Of a stretch of 64,000 bases of DNA, positions 9,059-15,517 are shown piece after piece (position 1 is the stretch's first letter; the number at the start of each line of letters is the position of its first letter). The translations under genes were made by a program, and so were the position numbers. Under the pieces are notes generated by a model. It ran no database searches. It was not told the DNA's origin and saw only the letters and a program-made list of their open reading frames with translations. The stretch lies in contig NZ_BMDS01000001.1 of assembly GCF_014635905.1 (NCBI RefSeq), positions 434,001 to 498,000 of the forward strand, in the 5' to 3' direction. The stretch is from Limosilactobacillus caviae (lineage in GTDB: Bacteria > Bacillota > Bacilli > Lactobacillales > Lactobacillaceae).

Positions 9059-9406
9059 ATGGCTAGACAGGATATTCAACGAACAATTCAAGAATATGTT
9101 CCAGGTAAGCAGGTGACATTAGCCCATATTGTAGCCAATCCTACGCCAGATATTTACGAAAAATTGGGAATTCAGACACCTAAAAATGCACTTGGGATTC
9201 TAACAATTACGCCTAGTGAAGCATCAATTATTGCTGGTGATATTGCAACAAAATCCAGTAACGTTACCTTAGGTTTTATTGATCGTTTTAGTGGGTCAGT
9301 TGTTATCGTCGGTGAAGTTTCCGAGGTTGAATCGGCTTTGCGTCATGTTGTTGATAAACTACATGCATTACTAGGTTTTGATGTTCCTGAGATTACACGA
9401 ACATAG
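9059..9406 (+). CDS. pduU: PduU, circularly permuted BMC shell protein
   Basis: A 115-residue shell protein of the PduU/EutS type with a permuted BMC domain. The segment [21 protein letters not shown] near the N-terminus forms the beta-barrel and first permuted strand, and [21 protein letters not shown] and [18 protein letters not shown] make the rest of the domain. It is the last gene of the pdu operon in this window, followed at once by a perfect 16-bp hairpin. PduU in Salmonella has been linked to docking of PduV; the PduV homologue here is encoded about 2.2 kb away on the other strand. Confidence 0.94.
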   Translation: MARQDIQRTIQEYVPGKQVTLAHIVANPTPDIYEKLGIQTPKNALGILTITPSEASIIAGDIATKSSNVTLGFIDRFSGSVVIVGEVSEVESALRHVVDKLHALLGFDVPEITRT

Positions 9407-9410
9407 TTTA

Positions 9411-9452
9411 GAAGTGTATTCATTCAGTAAATTGTATGAATGAATACACTTC
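9411..9452. terminator. Hairpin at the end of the pdu operon
   Basis: A perfect 16-bp stem (GAAGTGTATTCATTCA at 9411-9426 paired with 9437-9452) with a 10-base loop, placed 4 bp after the pduU stop. The following T tract is short (TTTA), so it may act as a partial terminator or an RNA-stabilising 3' end. The next gene has its own strong ribosome-binding site just downstream. Confidence 0.65.
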
Positions 9453-9475
9453 TTTAGAAAGGAGGGGGATGCAAA

Positions 9476-10270
9476 ATGACGACGCACCAGCGGATCTTGA
9501 CGTTTAATAATGGTTTTAATTTTCGTGATCTTGGCGGGTATAAGACGCTAAACGGTCAGGTCTTAAAATGGAACACTCTCGTTCGTTCTGCGCATCTCTC
9601 CTATTTTGATCGATTTGAGCAACGAGAACTTTATAGGTATGGCATAAGGGCAGTGATTGATTTCCGCTCAACATCAGAAGTTGCATTGTATCCGGACCAA
9701 TTAACATCATTGATAAAGTATATTCGAATACCAGTATTTGATAATGATATTACTGAGAGCAACGTTGACATTATTGAAGCGCGGAAAGTATTTTCCAAAG
9801 ATCCGCGAGCGGGATTTAATCGGATGCTATCTGTGTATCGCCAATTTGTTACTGATGAGCAAGCGCAGGAAGCTTTTCATCAATTTATAAAAAAACTATG
9901 CCTGCATTCAACGCAAGGCGGAATTTTGTTTCATTGTTCGGCAGGAAAAGATCGAACAGGGTTAGCAGCTATTTACTTGCTAAGTTTGCTAGGTGTTCCA
10001 GAATCCACAATTTATGAGGATTATATTTTAACTAATAAAACTTCTGTTAAAAGAATAAAGGAACGGTTGCGCTTTGCTGTGGAGGCTGATCTGGGTGAGA
10101 ATTACTTGCACTCAATTTATGATCTTTCAACAGCTAACAAGTGTTATTATGATCAGGCAATCTCTCTAATCAATTCTAAATATGGCGGAATGCAAAATTA
10201 TTTACATGATGTCTTGCAAATTAGTAATTCAATGGTTGAACAGTTAAAGTATCTGTACCTAGAAAAGTAA
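9476..10270 (+). CDS. Tyrosine-protein phosphatase family protein
   Basis: A 264-residue protein of the bacterial tyrosine/dual-specificity phosphatase family (PTP type often called tyrosine phosphatase 3 or IphP-like). The N-terminal NFRDLGGYKTLNGQVLKWNT is family-typical, and the catalytic P-loop HCSAGKDRTG (CX5R) lies near residues 158-167. A very strong ribosome-binding site (GGAGGGGG) precedes the ATG. It sits between two strong hairpins, so it may be transcribed alone or by read-through from pdu. Its substrate, protein or phosphoinositide-like, cannot be told from sequence. Confidence 0.88.
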   Translation: MTTHQRILTFNNGFNFRDLGGYKTLNGQVLKWNTLVRSAHLSYFDRFEQRELYRYGIRAVIDFRSTSEVALYPDQLTSLIKYIRIPVFDNDITESNVDIIEARKVFSKDPRAGFNRMLSVYRQFVTDEQAQEAFHQFIKKLCLHSTQGGILFHCSAGKDRTGLAAIYLLSLLGVPESTIYEDYILTNKTSVKRIKERLRFAVEADLGENYLHSIYDLSTANKCYYDQAISLINSKYGGMQNYLHDVLQISNSMVEQLKYLYLEK

Positions 10271-10296
10271 TTTAAGTTGTTTGAATACTTGAGTAA

Positions 10297-10340
10297 AGAT
10301 GGGCAAAAGCTTAATTTTACGGTTAAGCTTTTGCCCATCT
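10297..10340. terminator. Hairpin after the tyrosine phosphatase gene
   Basis: A perfect 18-bp stem (AGATGGGCAAAAGCTTAA at 10297-10314 with 10323-10340) and an 8-base loop. There is no long T run on either side, so termination strength is uncertain, but the stem is far longer than chance would give. Confidence 0.6.
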
Positions 10341-10417
10341 TACGATATGATTAAAATAAGTAAAGCGGTAACATTATTAACTGCTTTATTTATACATAAT
10401 TATTTTAGGTGATAGTA

Positions 10418-11050
10418 ATGACAACTCTTCTTTTAATCCGTCATGGTGAAACTTATGCGAATCGGCTAAATTATATTCAGGGAACGCTAAATAATAGGCT
10501 TGCAACACTAACAGAGCGGGGCATTGCAGATGCAAAAGCCTATCAAGAAGTGTTAAAGCATAACCAAATTGATTTTGCTTACACTAGTCCGTTAAAAAGA
10601 GCATTAGCGACCAGTAAAATCATTTGTAATCACACCAATATCAATGTGCGGGTTGATTCACGACTGTCAGAAATCTCATATGGACAGTGGAACGGAACGG
10701 CGATTGCTGACTTGAAAAGGCAGTACACAACATATTTTGATTCGGAAACCAACGATGTTTATCCGCACTCGATTGAAATCAACAATGGTGAAAGCTTCGC
10801 ACATGCACGGAAGAGAGTCTGGACGTTTGTTACTGAAATTTCACGAGAATATCCTAGTCAAACAATCTTAGTTGTGACACACGGCTGGGTAATCAAAAAT
10901 ATTATCTCTTTGTGTTTGAATAACACAGACGGTACTGCTTTTAAGAATCCGCGAAATTTGAGTGTTAGTAAAATTCAAGTTGATCCGGTGACTGGAAAGC
11001 AGAAGGTATGTTATTATAACAGGCCACTTAAAGGAATTGATAAATTATGA
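10418..11050 (+). CDS. Histidine phosphatase (phosphoglycerate mutase) family protein
   Basis: A 210-residue histidine phosphatase superfamily member. It has the catalytic LLIRHGETYANR motif at the N-terminus, YTSPLKRALATSKII, a conserved Glu in LSEISYGQWNG, and the second catalytic His in VVTHGWVIKN. In this family assignments such as phosphoglycerate mutase or alpha-ribazole phosphatase cannot be separated by motif alone. CobC at 37528 is the better alpha-ribazole phosphatase candidate. A GTG at 10409 is in frame, but AGGTGA lies 5-10 bases before the ATG at 10418. Its last bases overlap the next gene (ATGA), so the two are probably co-translated. Confidence 0.85.
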   Translation: MTTLLLIRHGETYANRLNYIQGTLNNRLATLTERGIADAKAYQEVLKHNQIDFAYTSPLKRALATSKIICNHTNINVRVDSRLSEISYGQWNGTAIADLKRQYTTYFDSETNDVYPHSIEINNGESFAHARKRVWTFVTEISREYPSQTILVVTHGWVIKNIISLCLNNTDGTAFKNPRNLSVSKIQVDPVTGKQKVCYYNRPLKGIDKL

Positions 11051-11607
11051 ATCTTTTGGCAGTCCTAATGATTTTTATCGGGTTGAACATTGATACTTTC
11101 ATTGCCCTGTTATTCGTTTTACGAAACTATAACTATCGATTGCCAATTATTGCTTTTGTTACAGCAACGATTACGTTATGGATTTTAGGGGTAGTGTTAG
11201 GAAAAGGCTTAGCAGCGCTTTTTCCTGACTGGATTACGGGCTTTATGGGAATCGTTTTAATTTTTCTAGCAGTATTCGGTCAAAATGACGATGATAATGA
11301 GAATATTAATACGGGTTTTATATCATTGTTCTTGTTTTGTTTAAGCCTTGGCGGTGATAACTTAGCCGTTTATATTCCTTGGGCGGTAAATTTATCGTGG
11401 CTGGAAATACTCCAGATTGGAATAATTTTTACAATTTGTTCAATTATCCTTATCTTATTAGGGAAAGCAATTATTTCATTCGGTCCGATTGCAGGATTAT
11501 TAGAAAAATATGGTAATTATGGAAGTAAGATCGTATACGTTTTAGCAGGATTATATATAATTTGGAATAGTCATTTAATAAATCACTTGTGGATATTAAT
11601 TAATTAA
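11047..11607 (+). CDS. CadD-family cadmium resistance/cation transporter-like membrane protein
   Basis: A 186-residue membrane protein with about six hydrophobic segments, resembling the CadD (cadmium resistance) family of small transporters. Its layout is typical: an N-terminal NIDTFIALLFVL, a central GGDNLAVYIPW with charged residues inside the membrane, and a C-terminal YVLAGLYIIWN. It overlaps the phosphatase gene upstream by 4 bp. Metal specificity is not known. Its place between the microcompartment and cobalt/corrin genes makes a role in divalent-cation balance conceivable, but that is inference. Its 3' end overlaps that of the convergent pduV by 8 bp. Confidence 0.75.
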   Translation: MNLLAVLMIFIGLNIDTFIALLFVLRNYNYRLPIIAFVTATITLWILGVVLGKGLAALFPDWITGFMGIVLIFLAVFGQNDDDNENINTGFISLFLFCLSLGGDNLAVYIPWAVNLSWLEILQIGIIFTICSIILILLGKAIISFGPIAGLLEKYGNYGSKIVYVLAGLYIIWNSHLINHLWILIN

Positions 11608-12028
11608 GCTCTGCAAGCAATTTATCGATATTGATATTTTTGACGGCGGAGATGGGGATAACCTTTTTGACTCCGGCACTAAGCAATAGTTTTTTTGAAT
11701 ATTCAATATCAGCTGGGTCATTTACCAAATCAATTTTAGTAATAACGCCGATTGTTGGCTTACTAAACATTGAGCAGAAACCAGCAGGGAAAACCAATCG
11801 CTTATCAACAGCACTTTGTAATAAAACCACGATATCCGCATCCATTGAAGTTACACGGAGCGTGCTCATCATATTGTGATGTTCCATGTATTCACCTGGT
11901 GTGTCAATGATATTTGAAGTGAACTCAACAGCTTGCGTTTTGTTATATCTAATTTGCTGATGTTCTAAACGTTGGGTAAGTGTTGTTTTTCCACAAGCGA
12001 TTGCACCAATAAACATAGTCCTTTTCAT
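11600..12028 (-). CDS. pduV: PduV/EutP-family GTPase
   Basis: A 142-residue small P-loop GTPase of the EutP/PduV family, found with microcompartment operons. It has the Walker A GAIACGKTTLTQRL (residues 8-21), the G3 motif DTPGEYMEHH and the G4 motif TKID. There is no N-terminal targeting extension of the kind described for Salmonella PduV; the P-loop begins almost at once. It runs opposite to the pdu operon, with its own ribosome-binding site (GGAGG), so it must be expressed from a separate promoter. Its cellular role is unknown in the family. Confidence 0.85.
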   Translation of the reverse strand: MKRTMFIGAIACGKTTLTQRLEHQQIRYNKTQAVEFTSNIIDTPGEYMEHHNMMSTLRVTSMDADIVVLLQSAVDKRLVFPAGFCSMFSKPTIGVITKIDLVNDPADIEYSKKLLLSAGVKKVIPISAVKNINIDKLLAELN

Positions 12029-12079
12029 GTTACTGCCTCCAGTAAATTCTATAAAATTATACTATTTAACTGTATTATA

Positions 12080-12094
12080 ATAAAAGCGGTTACA
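12080..12094. promoter_or_regulatory. Candidate cre (CcpA) site upstream of flavodoxin
   Basis: The bases from 12080 fit the catabolite-responsive consensus WTGNAANCGNWNNCW with one mismatch (ATAAAAGCGGTTACA). It lies about 40 bp upstream of the flavodoxin start and about 50 bp upstream of pduV on the other strand. Regulation by CcpA is inferred from the motif only. Confidence 0.5.
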
Positions 12095-12135
12095 CATAGC
12101 CATGGAATATTAAATAATTAAGTGAGGAATACAAA

Positions 12136-12585
12136 ATGTTAACGGCACATGTAGTTTATGCCACAATGACTGGCAATAATGAGGAAGTTGCAAATATTGT
12201 TTGTGATAGTTTAACGAAATTAAACGTAAAAGTGATTGAGTCAGAGATTTCTCAGACGGATGTTACTGAGTTTGCTAAGGCCGACATTTTAGTTGTATGC
12301 GCATATACATATGACGAAGGCGCAATGCCCGAAGAGGGACTAGATTTTTATGATGACCTCCAGGAAACGGATTTGACGGGCAAGGTCTATGGAGTTGCAG
12401 GCTCAGGCGATAAATTTTATGGTGAATATTTTAATACAACCGTTGATCACTTTGATGAAGCATTTAAAAAGGCAGGGGCAACATCAGGGGCTGAAAAAGT
12501 GAAGATCGATTTAGAGCCTTATGAAGAAGATATTGAACGCTTAAATACATTTGCAAAAGGATTGGTTGAAACTGCGACTAAGTAA
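12136..12585 (+). CDS. Flavodoxin
   Basis: A 149-residue flavodoxin, a low-potential FMN electron carrier. The phosphate-binding loop YATMTGNNEEVANIV near the N-terminus and the FMN-binding VCAYTYDEGAMPEE and GVAGSGDKFYGEYFNT segments are clear. It is preceded by AGTGAGGA and followed 23 bp later by a flavin reductase-type gene. Its place between the two cobalamin-linked modules, beside an adenosyltransferase gene, suggests it could supply electrons for reducing cob(II)alamin; this is inference, since flavodoxin serves this role with adenosyltransferases elsewhere. Confidence 0.9.
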   Translation: MLTAHVVYATMTGNNEEVANIVCDSLTKLNVKVIESEISQTDVTEFAKADILVVCAYTYDEGAMPEEGLDFYDDLQETDLTGKVYGVAGSGDKFYGEYFNTTVDHFDEAFKKAGATSGAEKVKIDLEPYEEDIERLNTFAKGLVETATK

Positions 12586-12608
12586 GTAGTTTGAAAGGAA
12601 TGGTTATA

Positions 12609-13448
12609 ATGGCAAGAGTTGGGGTATTAATTGGTAGCTTAAGTAAAGATTCATACAGTCGAAAGGTAGCTGATTATTTTACTGCTCTTCCTACTAGTCT
12701 TGAGTTTGTAGAGTTGAATTACTCAATATTACCGTTCTATAATCCGGATTTAGAGAAAAAGCCGCCAATCGAATGGCAAGCATTTAGAAAAGCAACAGAT
12801 AGTGTCGACGCGTTACTGATTGTGACACAGGAGTATAATTATTCGATTCCAGGGGGATTGAAAAACGCATTAGATGTTCTTTCGGTTCCTTCGCCTAACC
12901 AGCATTTGATGGGAAAGCCAGTATTAGCAATGACTGATTCTGCAGGCGAAAAGGGAGGTATTATTGCTAATGCACACCTTCACCAGGTATTACGGTACTT
13001 GGGGATGAGGGTAATGAATTGTACAATTGCGATTGGTAATGTTCAATCAGTATTCAAGGATGGCCGTAATCATGATACAAAACTTGCAAGCCGTTTAGCT
13101 CAGGATATTAAAGATTTTGCCCAATTTATCGGTGAGAGTAGCTTGCCATATCAAGCATGTATTGATATGGGGCATAATTTCTGCTATTCACCAAATGAAT
13201 TGGCATTATTAGATGGTTCAGGAACTAAGATTGCGACAATCACATTGGATAATTCAGAGAGAAAAACGGTAGTGATTGAGGAAGTTACGGTGGCTCCTGA
13301 ATGTCGCGGTCAAGGGCTCGCAAACAAGATAATGACAACGCTAATGTGGCTTGTTGAAGGAGCGGACCGCCAAGTAAAGGCTAACTGTCCATTTGCTAAA
13401 AGCTATTTAGAAACACATCCGCAATTTCAAAATATTTTTGTAAAGTAA
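12609..13448 (+). CDS. NADPH-dependent FMN reductase fused to a GNAT-like (YjdJ/NATD1-type) domain
   Basis: A 279-residue two-domain protein. Residues 1-180 are an NADPH-dependent FMN reductase-like flavodoxin fold, with VGVLIGSLSKDSYSRKVA and TQEYNYSIPGGLKNALDVLS. Residues about 190-279 are a small GNAT domain of the YjdJ/NATD1 kind, with VTVAPECRGQGLANKIM as acetyl-CoA loop and NCPFAKSYLETHP at the end. TTG, ATG and ATG starts exist at 12591, 12600 and 12609; AAAGGA at 12594-12599 favours 12609. It is probably co-transcribed with the flavodoxin. The purpose of the fusion is unknown. Confidence 0.85.
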   Translation: MARVGVLIGSLSKDSYSRKVADYFTALPTSLEFVELNYSILPFYNPDLEKKPPIEWQAFRKATDSVDALLIVTQEYNYSIPGGLKNALDVLSVPSPNQHLMGKPVLAMTDSAGEKGGIIANAHLHQVLRYLGMRVMNCTIAIGNVQSVFKDGRNHDTKLASRLAQDIKDFAQFIGESSLPYQACIDMGHNFCYSPNELALLDGSGTKIATITLDNSERKTVVIEEVTVAPECRGQGLANKIMTTLMWLVEGADRQVKANCPFAKSYLETHPQFQNIFVK

Positions 13449-13497
13449 AAGAGAAACTACACTCAGATTAATTCTGAAGTGTAATTTCTCTTTTTTT
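13448..13497. terminator. Rho-independent terminator between convergent genes
   Basis: A stem of about 18 bp with one mismatch and one bulge (AGAGAAACTACACT pairing with AGTGTAATTTCTCT) is followed by seven T residues. It follows the reductase-GNAT gene and also lies just past the end of the minus-strand adenosyltransferase gene, so it may serve both. Confidence 0.85.
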
Positions 13498-13504
13498 GTG
13501 GGGG

Positions 13505-14071
13505 CTAGTGAAACACGTCTTTGCTGTTGCGGTAGAGTACGTCCTGTTTTTGATCAAGATAGTTGGCATATCGAGCTGCCGCAAAGAAGTAATCAGAAAG
13601 GCGGTTAATAAAGCTCAACACGTCTTGGTTTATTTCTTCTTCCTGCATCAATAGAACAATGCGTCTTTCTGCACGACGAGTAGTTGTTCGCGCAACATGA
13701 AGTGCAGAAGCTACCTGACTGCCGCCCGGAAGGATAAACTTTTTTACTGCTGGAACTGTTTCTGTGTAAGTGTCAATTTTTTGTTCAAGCCAAGCTGTTG
13801 GCTCTTTTTGATGAAATTCAAATGAATGTCGTTCGTCTTCAGCAGGAGTCGCTAAATCGTGCCCGCAATCAAATAACAGTTGTTGTATTTCTTCTAATTC
13901 ATTAGATAACTTTGCTGTTTGCGGGGTTAAAAGTGATCTAGTATAACCGACCCATGAATTAAGCTCATCAATTTCTCCATATGCCTCAACACGTGGATCA
14001 CTTTTGAAGAGGATTTGCTTTCCGATGATCCTTGTTTGACCCTTGTCGCCATTCTTGGTGTAGATTTTCAT
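13505..14071 (-). CDS. pduO: Second PduO-type ATP:cob(I)alamin adenosyltransferase
   Basis: A 188-residue PduO-type adenosyltransferase. It has the ATP-binding YTKNGDKGQTRIIG, Asp35 in GEIDELNSW, Phe112 in KKFILPGGS and Arg128 in HVARTTRRAERR. These positions match the residue numbers I recall from structural work on the L. reuteri enzyme (D35-R128 salt bridge, F112 shaping the corrinoid pocket), which supports the start at 14071. An upstream in-frame ATG at 14089 lacks a ribosome-binding site, whereas AAAGGA precedes 14071. It diverges from the pdu-operon copy and stands alone on the minus strand, so it may provide adenosylation outside the pdu response. Confidence 0.94.
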   Translation of the reverse strand: MKIYTKNGDKGQTRIIGKQILFKSDPRVEAYGEIDELNSWVGYTRSLLTPQTAKLSNELEEIQQLLFDCGHDLATPAEDERHSFEFHQKEPTAWLEQKIDTYTETVPAVKKFILPGGSQVASALHVARTTTRRAERRIVLLMQEEEINQDVLSFINRLSDYFFAAARYANYLDQKQDVLYRNSKDVFH

Positions 14072-14428
14072 TTGACTTAATCCTTTCATTATTTTGCTCT
14101 AATTTTACTCCTTAAACAATAATGAGTCGGCTGATTTTACAATAATCGACTAAATAATACTAAAAGCGGTTAAAAAACTCAAAAATATAATGCTATCACA
14201 TCGAAATAAAAGGGTAGTTAACGGAAATTACAAAAATATACTAATAGATTTGCAAAAAAAGACAAAAATGGGGACTACAAGAAACTAATAATTATTTTTT
14301 CTTAACTAATCCAAATATGATTAATCTTTCTTTGTCATATGTGTTGTTAACTATTGAACTTGTTAAACGAACATCGTAATCTAATAAGCGTATAAGAAAA
14401 CGCTTACTATAGAACTGGCGGTGGTATT
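14072..14428. promoter_or_regulatory. Intergenic region upstream of cobD (divergent promoter region)
   Basis: A 357-bp AT-rich region between the divergent adenosyltransferase and cobD genes. A TATAAT box lies at 14186-14191 without a good -35, which would fit an activator-dependent promoter. A weak cre-like sequence overlaps the region where the -35 should be (14160-14174, three mismatches), and a better one lies at 14394-14408. I looked for a cobalamin riboswitch (B12 box) and saw none. Confidence 0.5.
14394..14408. promoter_or_regulatory. Candidate cre (CcpA) site just upstream of cobD
   Basis: The bases AAGAAAACGCTTACT fit WTGNAANCGNWNNCW with one mismatch. It ends 20 bp before the cobD start, a position where CcpA binding would repress or block transcription. 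Inferred from motif only. Confidence 0.45.
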
Positions 14429-15517
14429 GTGAGTAAAATTCATCATGGCGGAAATATTGAGGAAGTAGCGAAAAAATTAAACGTCCCTGTTGAAGAGATA
14501 AGGGACTTTAGCGCAAATATTAATCCACTAGGTTTTCCTTCTGACCTTTGGAATGTATTAGTACAGTCATTTGCTAATATCGAAGTATACCCTAACCCGA
14601 AGTATCCTGAACTGAAAAAAGCAATTGCAGGACAGCTTGATGTAGATGCAGATGATGTGTTTGTTGGAAATGGCGCTACCGAAATATTGGATGAAGCTAT
14701 TAGGGCTGAAAAAGCGACTGATGCATTAATATTAGCACCAACGTTTGGCGAATATGAACGTTTATTTAAGCGGACGGGAGTAAAAGTCCACCATTATCAG
14801 TTACAAGAGAAGAATGATTTTGTCCTTAAGATAGATAAACTTATTGATTTGCTGAGGGCTCATCATGAAATAACCGTCATTTGTTTAACTAGTCCTAATA
14901 ATCCTACCGGTCAGATAATTTCCCCTAAAGATTTAAGGATGCTTACCGATTTCTGTAATAAGCATCATCGATTGTTAATTTTAGACGAATCTTTTATCGA
15001 TTTGACAGTTGGTAGCCAGCCAAGCTTTGTTACCGAATTGACGGATCAAGACCGAGTATACATTGTTTGTGCTGCAACTAAGTTCTTTGCAATACCGGGA
15101 TTAAGGCTGGGTTATGGAATTGCAAAAAATGATAAGTTGAAATCATTAATAAAAGTCCAAGAAAATACATGGTCAGTTAATGGAATCGCTGATGTATTTG
15201 GTCAAAATATGTTTAGGGCTAAGAGATACATAGAGTTAACTCATCAATGGCTGGATGTACAGCAACCGGCGTTATATGAAGAACTTAGAAAGATTAAAGC
15301 AATAAAAGTCTTTCCTAGTGTTACTAATTTCTTTCTGTTCAAGTGCTCTGATCCGGACTTAAGAGAGAAGTTAATAAGGCAACGGATTTTAATTCGTCAA
15401 TGTGACGACTATGAAGGACTTGGATCAGAATATTATCGAGTGGCAGTAAAAGGTCCGCAGGATAATGTATTGCTTGTGAATACGCTAAAGAAAGTTTTAG
15501 GGCGTGATGAAAGATGA
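14429..15517 (+). CDS. cobD: CobD, L-threonine-O-3-phosphate decarboxylase
   Basis: A 362-residue PLP enzyme that decarboxylates L-threonine-O-3-phosphate to (R)-1-amino-2-propanol phosphate, the linker of the cobamide nucleotide loop. It begins with GTG; the opening HHGGNIEEVAKKLNV followed by DFSANINPLG is CobD-specific. SPNNPTGQ and the PLP-lysine segment AATKFFAIPGLRLGYG follow. It leads the cbi operon and overlaps cbiA by 4 bp. The kinase that makes its substrate (PduX type) is not in this window. Confidence 0.94.
   Translation: MSKIHHGGNIEEVAKKLNVPVEEIRDFSANINPLGFPSDLWNVLVQSFANIEVYPNPKYPELKKAIAGQLDVDADDVFVGNGATEILDEAIRAEKATDALILAPTFGEYERLFKRTGVKVHHYQLQEKNDFVLKIDKLIDLLRAHHEITVICLTSPNNPTGQIISPKDLRMLTDFCNKHHRLLILDESFIDLTVGSQPSFVTELTDQDRVYIVCAATKFFAIPGLRLGYGIAKNDKLKSLIKVQENTWSVNGIADVFGQNMFRAKRYIELTHQWLDVQQPALYEELRKIKAIKVFPSVTNFFLFKCSDPDLREKLIRQRILIRQCDDYEGLGSEYYRVAVKGPQDNVLLVNTLKKVLGRDER

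Noticed and set aside
14160-14174. Cre-like sequence before cobD
   Set aside because: TAAAAGCGGTTA resembles the flavodoxin site, but it has three mismatches to the consensus and was left out of the feature list.
14072-14428. Cobalamin riboswitch in the leader of the cob operon
   Set aside because: The position and length would suit one, but I could not find a B12 box or the expected paired core by eye; a covariance-model search would be decisive.
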